Positions 50,061 through 58,973 are shown, counted from the stretch's first letter. The stretch is 64,000 nt of DNA from Halobaculum sp. MBLA0143 (GCF_041361465.1 NZ_JBGKAC010000001.1:2666001-2730000), one strand, 5' to 3'. Numbers and translations are program-made. The notes: a model not told the origin generated them from the sequence alone.

Positions 50061-51248
50061 TCAGTAGTACTTACTGTTACCGAAGTCGAACCCCTCCTGT
50101 CTGTGCAGAATGTCTGCAGAGGAGCCCTGGGCGTACTTGTATTCCCCGTAGTTTCTCGTCGCCATATTCAGTAGATAGAGTTCGTCTGTGCCGGACGAGT
50201 TGTTGATTCGGTGATACACCGGACCACCGGAGTCACGCTGCTTCTGGGTCGCCGACGTGCGGACTTGACCGAGTTCGTCGACTGGAGTACCGAGTCCACA
50301 CTTGTCTCTGAACGTCAGCCTCGCAGACACGATAACACCGGATGTCGCGCACGTATTCCGCCCTCGTTTGTACACTGTCGCAGCGGGATACGACGCCAGT
50401 GTGTCGATTCCGTCACCGGTTACCCGGCCGACGACTTCCGCTCCCGATTCGGCCGAGACCCTGGGGCTGAAGTCCTGCAAGTCCGAGGATGTGAGCGTCA
50501 AGAGCGCGGCATCGTAGCTGGTGAACGCCGCCGCGACGTAGCCGAAAGGCGTCACTGAGTCACTGTTGTTTCCGACTCGGCCCCATCCGTAGTCGCTCTC
50601 GGTGAGTCCTGGCCTGTTACACACGTCACCACTGATAACGTGGCGAGCAGTGAGCATGTATCTCCCACCGTTGTACTGTACGGGACAGCAGAGTGTCCCA
50701 GCCTCGACGGTGTCTTGGCTACTCTTGATGTTCTTCATGCCCTCGAACGCCATTCCGCCGAGGAACTCACTCTCGCCGTCACCGTCCACATCGTCCCGGC
50801 GACTGTTGTAACAGTCCGTCTGTCTGGGCCGTTCCGCTTCGACAGTCCGAACCGGGATTCCTTCGACAGAACTTGGGACCGCATCCAGTGCCGATACGTC
50901 ACCCTCCGGGTCGGCAGCCACGCGGATGCGCTTCCCGCGAAGGTCGCCGACCGCGGTGTCACTGGACTCGATTCCGACAGAGTGGATGCTCCCCCGTCCG
51001 AGCTGCTGCCGGCTCAGCGCTTCTTTGACCGTGATCGCCCGTTCCTTGTGGCGGTACCACTGCTTGCTGACCGCCACGGTCTCACGGCTCTCGTCGCCGC
51101 TTGCGAGGATAGTGACCCGTTTCTTCCGGCCGCTGTCGCCGACGACTGTCGTCGGTACGCCCGCGAGCCCGGACACCGTCGCACCCGTCACCGCCGCCAG
51201 CGTCTGCCGTCGTGAGACCCCCGAACATGAGTTGTTTCGGTCGCTTAT
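50061..51248 (-). CDS. Tat-exported trypsin-like serine protease (start uncertain)
   Basis: The chymotrypsin triad is clear: His in YMLTARHVISG, Asp in SYDAALLTL and Ser in KQRDSGGPVYH. Six cysteines are in the mature part. Starting at GTG 51191 gives 376 residues but cuts through the signal; the same frame continues upstream through SRRQTLAAVTGATVSGLAG, a twin-arginine signal. Above it there is no normal start: an in-frame ATA at 51246-51248 sits at the expected leaderless distance (29 bp) from a TATA box, or an ATG at 51228 would join if one base of a five-G run (51218-51222) were missing. I place the end at the ATA but the true start is open. Confidence 0.7.
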   Translation of the reverse strand: MSDRNNSCSGVSRRQTLAAVTGATVSGLAGVPTTVVGDSGRKKRVTILASGDESRETVAVSKQWYRHKERAITVKEALSRQQLGRGSIHSVGIESSDTAVGDLRGKRIRVAADPEGDVSALDAVPSSVEGIPVRTVEAERPRQTDCYNSRRDDVDGDGESEFLGGMAFEGMKNIKSSQDTVEAGTLCCPVQYNGGRYMLTARHVISGDVCNRPGLTESDYGWGRVGNNSDSVTPFGYVAAAFTSYDAALLTLTSSDLQDFSPRVSAESGAEVVGRVTGDGIDTLASYPAATVYKRGRNTCATSGVIVSARLTFRDKCGLGTPVDELGQVRTSATQKQRDSGGPVYHRINNSSGTDELYLLNMATRNYGEYKYAQGSSADILHRQEGFDFGNSKYY

Positions 51249-51305
51249 GTGTGGACGCTAGTCCACAACAGACAAATATAACTCTTGCTATAGCGTTGTG
51301 CTGAC

Positions 51306-51665
51306 CTAAGCCGGGGCGGACTGATAGATCGCCAGCGCGCTGTTGACGACGTACGCGACGACGACGATCAGGGTGAAGTGCATCGTCGTCACCATCGCGG
51401 TGCGACGGTTGTCGAGGCCGTACGCGACCTTGACGGCGAGCGAGTCGACCACGAGCGCCAGGAGGACGGTGACGAGGATCGGGAGGACACTGGAGGCGAT
51501 TCCGGCGAGCGCCATCGCCACGCCGGGGACGGCCGCCCGAGGGAGCTCTATCTCGCCGGTGACGTAGTAGGCGGCAGTGTTGGCCAACAGCGTCGACAGC
51601 ACGGCCAGCAACAGGAGTCCGCCGGCGATCTGGACCCCGGACACCTGGAGGAGTGTCGAGTACAC
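51306..51665 (-). CDS. Small membrane protein (DUF7473-like)
   Basis: The 119-residue protein has four hydrophobic segments (residues 10-32, 41-60, 62-82 and 92-112) and starts at GTG 51665. It resembles a haloarchaeal DUF7473-type family. The function is unknown. Confidence 0.72.
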   Translation of the reverse strand: MYSTLLQVSGVQIAGGLLLLAVLSTLLANTAAYYVTGEIELPRAAVPGVAMALAGIASSVLPILVTVLLALVVDSLAVKVAYGLDNRRTAMVTTMHFTLIVVVAYVVNSALAIYQSAPA

Positions 51666-51739
51666 GGCTCACCCGACGAGCCCCAGCGCCGTCAGTCGCT
51701 CGGTGACGGACGCGACCGCCGTCGCCGGCGAAGTAGTCG

Positions 51740-51747
51740 CTTATACG
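51740..51747 (+). promoter_or_regulatory. TATA element for the gene at 51771
   Basis: CTTATACG is centred 27 bp from the ATG at 51771. Confidence 0.5.
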
Positions 51748-51770
51748 CTCGGACGGTGTACTGGGAGCCG

Positions 51771-52454
51771 ATGCCGATGAAAGGGAGCGGGACGGCGGAG
51801 CTACAGGAGATCGACCGACACGACCACGGCGTCGGCTGGCTGGCGTACCCGGGCGAGGAGATGCAACGGGCGAGCCACGCCGTCGTCCACGACGGGGAGG
51901 TGTGGGTGCTCGACCCGGTGGACGCACCCGGCGTGGACGACCTGCTCGCGGAGTTGGACGGCGAGGTCGCCGGCGTCGTCGTCGGACTCGACCGTCACAA
52001 GCGCGACTCGGCGGCCGTCGCCCGTCGACACGACGTACCGGTCTACGTCGCCGACTGGATGACGGGCGTGGCGCCGGAACTGGACGCGCCCGTCGAGCGG
52101 TTCGGCGAGGAACTGACCGACGGCGTCCGGGCGATTCGCGTGCGCGACTCCTCGCTCCCTCCCTGGCAGGAGGTCGCGCTGTCGTTCGAGTCGTCGCGGA
52201 CGCTGTACGTCGCCGAGGCGCTCGGCAACACCGAGTACATGGTGACGAACGACGAGCAGTTGGGCGTCCACCCGATGCTGCGGCTCGTGCCCCCGCGGTC
52301 GGCGCTCTCTGGACTCCGGCCGGAACACGTCGTCGTCGGTCACGGGCCGGGCGTCCACGAGCGCGCCAGCGAGGTGACCGAAGAGGCGTTGTCCGTCGCG
52401 CGCAGCAACACGCTGTCGCTGTACGGTAAGACGGTGAAGTCGTTGCTCGGGTGA
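51771..52454 (+). CDS. Metallo-beta-lactamase-fold-like protein, motif-poor
   Basis: The 227-residue protein has the strand/loop rhythm of an MBL fold (GVGWLAYPGEEMQRASHAVVHDGEVWVLDPVD; VVVGLDRHKRDSAAVARRHDVPVYV; VVVGHGPGVHERA). However, the HxHxDH zinc motif is missing: the equivalent reads LDRHKRDS. It may be an inactive or ligand-binding relative. The ATG at 51771 has a TATA element 27 bp upstream; ATG 51777 is an alternative. Confidence 0.65.
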   Translation: MPMKGSGTAELQEIDRHDHGVGWLAYPGEEMQRASHAVVHDGEVWVLDPVDAPGVDDLLAELDGEVAGVVVGLDRHKRDSAAVARRHDVPVYVADWMTGVAPELDAPVERFGEELTDGVRAIRVRDSSLPPWQEVALSFESSRTLYVAEALGNTEYMVTNDEQLGVHPMLRLVPPRSALSGLRPEHVVVGHGPGVHERASEVTEEALSVARSNTLSLYGKTVKSLLG

Positions 52455-52498
52455 GGGGAAACCGGCACGGGTTTCCGTCCCGGTCACGCAGTGTGTGT

Positions 52499-52969
52499 GT
52501 GGTCACCATCACCCGCGGACTGCTGTCGGTGCTCCGCGAGCGGGCCGCGACCCGTGATCCCGACGGCGTCACGGTGGCGCTGGACGCCACGGCCGCGGGC
52601 GACCTAGACGGCGCACCGGGGCTGGAGCCGACGGAACCGGTACTGACACACTTCTACCTCCCGGAGGCCGGCGCGTCGGTCTCGGCCGTCTTCGGCGTCG
52701 ACATCGGCCGCCCGAGCGGCGCCGCGTTGTTCGTCTCACACCCGACCGGCCGCCAGGGCGTGTCGGAGACCGACGACCTCGCCGCGGCCGTGCTCGTCGC
52801 CACCCCGCCGTACGAGGAGTCGGACGTGCAGGCCTACGACCGCCGTGGCCGTCGACTCGACCTCGCGGTCGTCGACGCCACCCCGCCCGAGGAGTCGCTG
52901 GCCGACGAGCGCCCCGTCGCCGACGGTCCGGCAGACGACCCGGCAGACGGTCCGGCAGACGACGACTGA
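52499..52969 (+). CDS. Conserved haloarchaeal protein, unknown
   Basis: The 156-residue acidic protein (VVTITRGLLSVLRERAATR, LTHFYLPEAGASVSAVFGVD) resembles a family common in haloarchaea with a fold reminiscent of proteasome-associated or MPN-like proteins, but I see no catalytic His/Asp set. The C-terminus is a Pro/Ala/Asp repeat (ADDPADGPADDD). The GTG at 52499 is the best of several close starts. Confidence 0.6.
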   Translation: MVTITRGLLSVLRERAATRDPDGVTVALDATAAGDLDGAPGLEPTEPVLTHFYLPEAGASVSAVFGVDIGRPSGAALFVSHPTGRQGVSETDDLAAAVLVATPPYEESDVQAYDRRGRRLDLAVVDATPPEESLADERPVADGPADDPADGPADDD

Positions 52970-52987
52970 AACCCGGAACGCTCAAGT

Positions 52988-53005
52988 ATTTAGGCTCGCC
53001 TAAAT
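52988..53005. promoter_or_regulatory. Perfect 8-2-8 palindrome, DtxR/IdeR/SirR-like operator
   Basis: ATTTAGGCTCGCCTAAAT is a perfect inverted repeat with a two-base centre. The half-site TTAGG...CCTAA is that of DtxR/IdeR-family metal-dependent repressors, whose haloarchaeal members (SirR/Idr) control iron and manganese genes. It lies 8 bp before the ATG at 53013 and covers the position of a leaderless promoter. Confidence 0.6.
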
Positions 53006-53012
53006 CGTGCCA

Positions 53013-53194
53013 TGACGACGAACGCCGGGCGAGCGGACGACCGGGACGCGGACGGCCCGGACGCCGAGAACCGGGACGCACCGACGCTGACTGCCTGTGA
53101 CGCCGGCGCCGACCGGACGGTCCTCCTGGAGTCGGACAACACGGACGGGTGGATCGCGTCGGATCTGACGGTCGACGCGGACTCGTTCCGCTGA
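53013..53194 (+). CDS. Small acidic protein (DUF7331-like)
   Basis: The 60-residue protein has an Asp/Arg-rich N-terminus and a compact C-terminus, TVLLESDNTDGWIASDLTVD, recalling a small haloarchaeal family (DUF7331). It is the first gene after a metal-repressor-like palindrome and is likely regulated by it. Function unknown. Confidence 0.65.
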
Positions 53195-53206
53195 CCGCGC
53201 CCCGAG

Positions 53207-54070
53207 TCAGCTCTCGAGTGTGTCGAGCAGCTCGTCGAGTGCCGTCTTCGCCGCCTCGTCGACGGGGCCGTGCGGGCGCCGTGGGTAGCCCGCGGGCGCC
53301 CCCCGTCGGCGCATGGCGTACTTCAGCCCGGCGACGCCGTGTGTCGCCGTGACGGCGTGGTTGAGTTCGACCAGCTCCGTCGCCGCCGCCCGGGCGGCCG
53401 CCGGGTCGTCGGCGTGCGTCTCGTACACGTCCGTCGCCGCCGCGGGGGCGACGTTCGCCAGCGCCAACACCCCGCCGGCGGCGCCCGCGTCCAGCGCCGG
53501 CGCGAGCACACTCCCGCTGCCCACTAGGAGATCGAAGTCGGCGTCTGTCGTCCGCTGCCGGGTCCGAGTGAACGACCCCACGTCGCCCGCGGAGTCTTTC
53601 ATGCCGGCGACGTTCGGGTGGGTCGCCAGGTCGGCGACCGTCGCCGGCGCCAGCCGGACGCCGGTGTACTTCGGCACGGAGTAGAGGTACACCGGGAGTT
53701 CGGCGGCGTCCGCGACGGCACGGTAGTAGTCGGCGAGGGTCGCCTGGTCGTGCTCGTAGTAGAACGGCGTGACGACGAGTGCGGCGTCGGCGCCGGCGGC
53801 GGCCGCTCGGGCGGTCGCGTCCAGCGTCTCCCGCAGCCCGGGGTGGCCCGTGCCGGCCACGACGGGCACGCTCGCGGCGTCTGCGACGACCTCGATCACT
53901 CGCGTTCGTTCGTCGGCGGTCAACAGCTCCGCCTCCCCGTTGGAGCCGCAGGCGACGAGGAAGTCCACGCCACGGGTCTCCAGCCACGACACGAGTTCGC
54001 GGAGTCGGCGCTCGGACACGTCGCCGCCCTCGTCGAACGGGGTGACGAGCGGCGGCCCGATTCCCTCCAT
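53207..54070 (-). CDS. Dihydrodipicolinate synthase/KDG aldolase family protein
   Basis: The 287-residue protein is a class I aldolase of the DapA superfamily. The Schiff-base Lys is in NVAGMKDSAGD and the Tyr in VYLYSVPKYTG. The loop usually GTTGE reads GSNGE (ACGSNGEAELLT), so substrate specificity is more like KDG/KDPG or N-acetylneuraminate-type lyases than lysine biosynthesis. The ATG at 54070 starts MEGIGPPLVTPFDEGG. The role may be sugar acid cleavage, but diaminopimelate synthesis cannot be excluded. Confidence 0.87.
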   Translation of the reverse strand: MEGIGPPLVTPFDEGGDVSERRLRELVSWLETRGVDFLVACGSNGEAELLTADERTRVIEVVADAASVPVVAGTGHPGLRETLDATARAAAAGADAALVVTPFYYEHDQATLADYYRAVADAAELPVYLYSVPKYTGVRLAPATVADLATHPNVAGMKDSAGDVGSFTRTRQRTTDADFDLLVGSGSVLAPALDAGAAGGVLALANVAPAAATDVYETHADDPAAARAAATELVELNHAVTATHGVAGLKYAMRRRGAPAGYPRRPHGPVDEAAKTALDELLDTLES

Positions 54071-54358
54071 ACCGGACGGCTCGCCGCCCGCCGACAAGAG
54101 CGTTGTCCCGCCGGCGTCTGACGGACGGCATACGTCTGACGCAGCTTTAACTTCACCCCGGCGTAACCGATAACTGGGCGCGCGAACCGGTCCGCCAGGA
54201 CCCGAGGGTCACCCCACGACGGCCGCAGTTCGACTTTCGACCGCGCGCCCACACACCCGACACCCCACCCCTCTCGACGGCTGCGGCGACGGCCGGTCGT
54301 CACACCCACGCGGCCGGGCACCCCGTCGCCGCAGTACGTCGTCCCACTCTCGTCGCAG

Positions 54359-54622
54359 CTACGCCGACGCTCTCTCGATCCGTTCGACGGCGGCAGCCAC
54401 GTGCTCCCCCCGTTCCGTGAGGACGTAACGGTCGCCACGCTTCTCCACGAGGCGGCCGCGGAGCCGGCCGAGGTGGTAGTTGAACCGTCCGGAGTCGCGG
54501 GCCCCGACCCGACGCCGGAGGTCGGAGAAGCGCAGTCCGTCGCCGGCGGCTGCCAGCGTCGCCACCGTCTCCACCCGGGTCTCGTCGCTCAACAGGTCGA
54601 ACACGGCCGTCTCGTCAGTCAC
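54359..54622 (-). CDS. Small ArsR-like winged-helix regulator
   Basis: The 87-residue protein is a single winged helix (VFDLLSDETRVETVATLAAAG, ARDSGRFNYHLGRLRGRL, YVLTERGEHVAAAV). It is closely similar to the N-terminal domain of the zinc-ribbon regulator at 39908-40795. Its start overlaps the end of the upstream RHH-containing gene by eight bases, so the two are coupled. Confidence 0.82.
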   Translation of the reverse strand: MTDETAVFDLLSDETRVETVATLAAAGDGLRFSDLRRRVGARDSGRFNYHLGRLRGRLVEKRGDRYVLTERGEHVAAAVERIERASA

Positions 54623-55322
54623 CGAACACCACCTCCCGGATCGTCACCTCGGCGACGGTCGGGTCGCCCTCCGCCGTCCGCCAGGCCAGCTCCGGCACCA
54701 CCGCGTACGACTCGGCGCCGTCGCCCAGCGTCAGCCGCGCCGTCTCGCCGGTGGCGAACGACTCGGCGACGCTCTGGCGGGCACCGCGCTCGAAACGGTT
54801 GCGGTCGGCGACGCTGCGCCCGGTCCGGACGGCGACCACCTCGACGGACAGCCCGTCGGCGCTCGTCTCCAGATCCACCCGCAGCGGCACCGTGTTCCGC
54901 GGGTCGTCGTCGAGGAACGGGAACGTCAGGAGGGCGTCTTCGGCCGACTCCAAGCGCTCGACCGTCTCGTCTAGTTCCGTCGGCGCGGACGGCGCCGGCC
55001 CGCCGGCGCCTGGCGTCGGGTCGCCCGGCGTCGCCGTGCCGGCTGGGTCGACGCCGCCCGGCGGGTCCGGGGCGTTGCCGCCCGGCGCCGGACCGTCCGG
55101 CGGCTGCTCGGGCAGCCCGCCGAAGGCGCTCTCCAGCGAGTTCCGGATTCGCTGGCCGACGTGACGCTCGATCTGTTCGTCCAAGTCGAGGTCCGCTCGC
55201 GACTCGTCGGAGAGTCCGCGGTGGAGCACCTCCTCCCAGGAGAGATCCAACGCCTGCTTCCGTTCGCGCATCCGTTCGAACACCTCGTCGTCGTCGACGG
55301 TGACGCGAATTTCTCTCGCCAT
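54615..55322 (-). CDS. RHH-type protein with Pro/Gly-rich linker and C-terminal beta domain
   Basis: The 235-residue protein starts MAREIRVTVDDDEVFERMR, a ribbon-helix-helix-like DNA-binding or oligomerisation segment (residues 1-40). A long Pro/Gly-rich linker (about residues 75-115) follows, then a beta-rich domain (FPFLDDDPRNTVPLRVDLE, VAVRTGRSVADRNRFERGA) of unknown function. It is followed by a winged-helix regulator in the same transcript. The ATG at 55322 is preferred over 55340. Confidence 0.72.
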   Translation of the reverse strand: MAREIRVTVDDDEVFERMRERKQALDLSWEEVLHRGLSDESRADLDLDEQIERHVGQRIRNSLESAFGGLPEQPPDGPAPGGNAPDPPGGVDPAGTATPGDPTPGAGGPAPSAPTELDETVERLESAEDALLTFPFLDDDPRNTVPLRVDLETSADGLSVEVVAVRTGRSVADRNRFERGARQSVAESFATGETARLTLGDGAESYAVVPELAWRTAEGDPTVAEVTIREVVFGD

Positions 55323-55647
55323 GTGAGTTCGTACACACACGCGTTCTCAAAACACTTGTGGCCGGGTGGAACTGTCACCTATCGACAAACCACCGTCTTG
55401 GCGGGTCGACCCCGGGTTTCGAGAGAGATCGATCCTCAGAGTCGGGGCGGTCTTCGATTGTCAGCCCGGCATAGTGTGAGTCGAGTGTGAGCCATGTGTG
55501 AGCCGCGTGCGAGTCGTCTGCGACACGGAGCGACACGGAACGAGACGGAACGGGAGGGTGAGGCGGGGAGTGACGGGGAGCGGTGCGTCGTGACGGTCGG
55601 TCACACTGACACACCGTCTTTATATCCACTCCGGGATACAGCCGGGT
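55323..55647. other. Intergenic region before proS with short direct repeats
   Basis: No gene is seen in this 325-bp gap. Positions 55475-55520 hold about four degenerate copies of GTGTGAGYC, and 55520-55560 hold GACACGGARCG-type units. The right end contains the proS promoter. Confidence 0.5.
55618..55626 (+). promoter_or_regulatory. TATA element for proS
   Basis: CTTTATATC is centred about 26 bp before the ATG at 55648, consistent with a leaderless transcript. Confidence 0.6.
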
Positions 55648-57132
55648 ATGAGTGAGACGGACGGCTCCGACGCGCAGGAGCTCGGGATCACGGAGAGCAA
55701 GGAACACGCCACGGGCGAGTGGTACGCGGAGGTCGTCCGGAAGGCGAACCTGGTCAGCTACGGCCCGGACAACATGTCCGGGTTCGTCGTCACCCGACCC
55801 CGCGGGTACGCCCTCTGGGAGCGGCTCCAGGCGCACTTAGACGGGATGTTCAAGCAGACCGGGGTCCAGAACGCCTACTTCCCGATGTTCATCCCGGAGA
55901 GCTACCTCGAACGCGAGAAGGACATCGTGGAGGGGTTCGACCCCGAGGTGGCCTGGGTCGACGAGGCCGGCACGGAGGAGCTGGAAGAACGGCTCGCCGT
56001 CCGACCGACCAGCGAGTCGATCATCAACCCGTACCTCTCGCAGTGGGTGCGGAGTCACCGCGACCTGCCGATGCGGGTCAACCAGTGGTGTTCCGTCGTG
56101 CGCTGGGAGGCGACGGAGACGAAGCCGTTCTTCCGGACGAAGGAGTTCCTCTGGCAGGAGGGCCACACCGCCCACGCGACGGAGGCAGACGCTTGGGACG
56201 AGACGACGACCCGGCAGGACCAGTACGAGTCGCTGTACGAGGACGTGTTGGCGATGCCGGTGCTCCGGGGCCAGAAGCCGGACCACGACAAGTTCCCCGG
56301 CGCCGACACGACGACGACCGTCGAGGCGCTGATGCCCGACGGGAAGAGCGTCCAGGGCGGCACCTCGCACTACCTCGGTACCTCTTTCGCGGAGGCGTTC
56401 GACATCACCTACGCCGACGAGGACGAGGCGGAGAAGACGGCCCACACCACCTCCTGGGGGCTGTCCTGGCGCGCGCTCGGGGCGTTGGTCATGACCCACG
56501 CCGACGATCAGGGGCTCGTGCTCCCGCCGACGATCGCGCCCGAACAGGTCGTGATCGTCCCCATCTGGCAGGCAGACACCAAAGACGAGGTGTTGTCGTA
56601 CGCCGAGGGGCTCGCGGACGACCTCGACGAGGCGGGCGTCCGGGTGGAGTTGGACGACCGCGACACGCGTAATCCCGGGTTCAAGTACAACGAGTGGGAG
56701 CTGAAAGGGGTCCCGCTGCGGCTGGAGGTCGGCCCCAACGAGGTGGCCGACGACGAGGTGACGGCCGTCCACCGACCGGACGGGGAGACGGTGACGCTGG
56801 ACCGCGACGGCGTCCACGACGAGGTGGAGAGCCAACTCGACGAGGTGTACGCGAAGCTGTACGCGGACGCCGAAGAGACGCTGGACGACGGCGTCCGGGA
56901 AGCGGAGAGCCGTGACGAGATCCTGGGCACGATCGGTCGCCACGGCGGCTACGTCCGTGCCCCGTGGTGCGGCGAGGAGGCGTGTGAGGCGGAGATCAAA
57001 GACCAGATCGCCGCCGAGATCGTGATGGTGCCGTTCCCCGAAGACGACGACCGGCACGGCGGCTCCGAGGACGACTGTGCCGTCTGTGGGGAAGAGGCGG
57101 TCCGGACGGCCTACTACGCCAAGACGTACTGA
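55648..57132 (+). CDS. proS: Prolyl-tRNA synthetase (archaeal/eukaryotic type)
   Basis: The 494-residue class II synthetase has motif 2 and neighbours (AVRPTSESIINPY, FFRTKEFLWQEGHTAH) and motif 3 region (GGTSHYLGTSFAEAFDI). The anticodon domain lies near residues 285-385, and a C-terminal zinc-type domain has Cys in WCGEEACEAEI and CAVCGEEAV, ending in AYYAKTY. The terminal Tyr and the zinc domain mark the archaeal/eukaryotic type. Length is normal. A TATA element is 26 bp upstream. Confidence 0.96.
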   Translation: MSETDGSDAQELGITESKEHATGEWYAEVVRKANLVSYGPDNMSGFVVTRPRGYALWERLQAHLDGMFKQTGVQNAYFPMFIPESYLEREKDIVEGFDPEVAWVDEAGTEELEERLAVRPTSESIINPYLSQWVRSHRDLPMRVNQWCSVVRWEATETKPFFRTKEFLWQEGHTAHATEADAWDETTTRQDQYESLYEDVLAMPVLRGQKPDHDKFPGADTTTTVEALMPDGKSVQGGTSHYLGTSFAEAFDITYADEDEAEKTAHTTSWGLSWRALGALVMTHADDQGLVLPPTIAPEQVVIVPIWQADTKDEVLSYAEGLADDLDEAGVRVELDDRDTRNPGFKYNEWELKGVPLRLEVGPNEVADDEVTAVHRPDGETVTLDRDGVHDEVESQLDEVYAKLYADAEETLDDGVREAESRDEILGTIGRHGGYVRAPWCGEEACEAEIKDQIAAEIVMVPFPEDDDRHGGSEDDCAVCGEEAVRTAYYAKTY

Positions 57133-57133
57133 G

Positions 57134-57562
57134 CTACGGTGACTCCGTGCGGTACCGGGTGGTCGCCCGGCCGTCGAACCGCGGACCGGCGCCGATCCGG
57201 TCGAACCCCGCGTCCTCGACGGCCCGACGGGCCGTGTCGTCACCGTCGACCACGAGCAGTTCCACGGCCATCCCCTCGCCGGCGGCGAACCGCATCGGCT
57301 CGCCGAGCAGCTGCTGGCAGGCGGCCTCCGTCCCGCCGAGTTGTGTGACGTGGACCGTCCCGTCGGTGGCGTCGAAGCTGACGAAGCCGACGAGCGGCGT
57401 CTCGTCGTCGCTCGTGTCGGCGTTCGGGTCGCTCACGGTGTCGTCCGCCACAGCCACCCGGACGGTCCGGTCGTGGATCGTTCGGCGCATCGCGTCCGCC
57501 GGGGCGTCTGCAATCTCCGCGATGGCGGGGGCGTCCGTCTCGACGGCGTCGCGGACCTCCAT
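57134..57562 (-). CDS. GNAT-like acetyltransferase
   Basis: The 142-residue protein starts MEVRDAVETDAPAIAEIADAP, the first strand-helix of a GNAT fold, and contains VGFVSFDATDGTVHVTQLGG and AVEDAGFDRIGAGPRF. The acetyl-CoA loop (usually RxxGxG/A) is weak: it reads GGTEAACQQLL. So it may be a divergent or inactive member. It is convergent with proS, one base after its stop. Confidence 0.65.
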   Translation of the reverse strand: MEVRDAVETDAPAIAEIADAPADAMRRTIHDRTVRVAVADDTVSDPNADTSDDETPLVGFVSFDATDGTVHVTQLGGTEAACQQLLGEPMRFAAGEGMAVELLVVDGDDTARRAVEDAGFDRIGAGPRFDGRATTRYRTESP

Positions 57563-57636
57563 ACACACTGCTACGACGGTCTCGAACCTAAACCTACGGG
57601 CCGCAGAGACCGTCGGACTTAGGCGGTGGCCGCCGT

Positions 57637-58335
57637 ATGTCGACCGTGAGCGTCAGAGAGGAGTTCGACGCCTGGGCGGCCGACGGCCGCGACCGGGGAA
57701 TGGAGGAGAGACACTGGCACACCGCCAGAGACGTGCTCGCTGCGATGCCCGTCGAGGACGGCGACCGGGTGCTCGACCTGGGCACCGGCAGCGGCTACGC
57801 GCTGCGTGCCCTCGCGGACACACACGAGCTGAGCCACGGGGTGGGACTCGACGGTGCCCCGGAGATGGCCGGCAACGCCCGCTCGTACAACCAGAGCGAG
57901 GGCGCCGAGACGCTGTCCGTCACCGTCGGCGAGTTCGGCAGCCTCCCGCTGGCCGACGACAGCGTCGACCACGTCTTCTCGATGGAGGCGTTCTACTACA
58001 GTTCCGACCCCGTCAAGACGCTACGGGAACTCCGGCGCGTGCTCGTCCCTGGGGGGACGGTCCACATCGCGGTCAACTACTACGAGGAGAACGTCCACAG
58101 CCACGACTGGCAGGAGAACATCGACGTGGAGATGACTCGCTGGAGCGGGCCGGAGTACCGCGAGGCGTTCCGCGAGGCCGGACTCCACGTCGCCAGCCAA
58201 CGCAACGTCCCGGACCGGGAGACGGAGATTCCGGCGACGGAGGCGTTCCCCACGGACAACTGGGACACCCGCGAGGCGATGGTGGAACGCTACCGGGAGT
58301 TCGGCACGCTCGTGACGGTCGGCGTCGCGCCGTAG
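57637..58335 (+). CDS. Class I SAM-dependent methyltransferase
   Basis: The 232-residue protein has the SAM-binding motif VLDLGTGSGYALRALAD at residues 46-62, a post-I acidic residue in GVGLDGAPEM, and the motif LREIRRVLVPGGTVHIAVNYY-like sequence RRVLVPGGTVHIAVNYYEEN. The methyl acceptor is not evident. No gene partner in the same direction is adjacent. Confidence 0.9.
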   Translation: MSTVSVREEFDAWAADGRDRGMEERHWHTARDVLAAMPVEDGDRVLDLGTGSGYALRALADTHELSHGVGLDGAPEMAGNARSYNQSEGAETLSVTVGEFGSLPLADDSVDHVFSMEAFYYSSDPVKTLRELRRVLVPGGTVHIAVNYYEENVHSHDWQENIDVEMTRWSGPEYREAFREAGLHVASQRNVPDRETEIPATEAFPTDNWDTREAMVERYREFGTLVTVGVAP

Positions 58336-58364
58336 TTCGGTTACAGTGTCGCGCCGCAGTCGAG

Positions 58365-58973
58365 CTACAGCGTCCCTTTCGTGCTCGGCGCGTTCGACCG
58401 GCGTGGGTCGCGCCGCGTCGCGTCGTCCAGCGTCCGGGCGAGCGCTTTGAACAACGCTTCGACCTCGTGGTGGGCGTTCTCCCCTCGTTCGATCTCCGCG
58501 TGGAGCGTCACCCGGGCGTTCGTCGCCAACGACCGCGCGAAGTGTCGCGCCATGTCACTCGTGAGTTCGCCGACGGTCGGCTGTGAGAACTCACCACGGA
58601 ACTCGACGTGTGGGCGGCCGGAGAGATCCACCACGACGGACGCGACCGCCTCGTCTAAGGGCACCCGGCGGTCCGCGAACCGCCGGACACCGACGCGGTC
58701 GTCGAGCGCCTCGTCGAAGGCGTCGCCCAGCGTGATCGCCACGTCCTCGACCGTGTGGTGGTCGTCGATCTCCAGGTCCCCGTCACACTCGACGCGGAGG
58801 TCGAACAGTCCGTGTCTGGCGAACGAGTCCAGCATGTGGTCGAAGAAGCCGATACCGGTGGACACGTCCGCGTCGCCGTCGCCGTCGACGGTGAGATCGA
58901 CTTCGATCTCCGTCTCGGCGGTCTCGCGAAGGACGCTCGCGGTGCGGGGGGCGGGGGTGTCGTCGTCGGTCAC
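58365..58973 (-). CDS. hisB: Imidazoleglycerol-phosphate dehydratase
   Basis: HisB catalyses the sixth step of histidine synthesis. The 202-residue monofunctional enzyme has [41 protein letters not shown], the metal-binding His motifs, and [19 protein letters not shown] short acidic N-terminal extension is normal for haloarchaea. GTG start at 58973. The hisA gene follows upstream on the same strand (about 80 bp), so hisA-hisB are probably one operon. Confidence 0.95.
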   Translation of the reverse strand: MTDDDTPAPRTASVLRETAETEIEVDLTVDGDGDADVSTGIGFFDHMLDSFARHGLFDLRVECDGDLEIDDHHTVEDVAITLGDAFDEALDDRVGVRRFADRRVPLDEAVASVVVDLSGRPHVEFRGEFSQPTVGELTSDMARHFARSLATNARVTLHAEIERGENAHHEVEALFKALARTLDDATRRDPRRSNAPSTKGTL

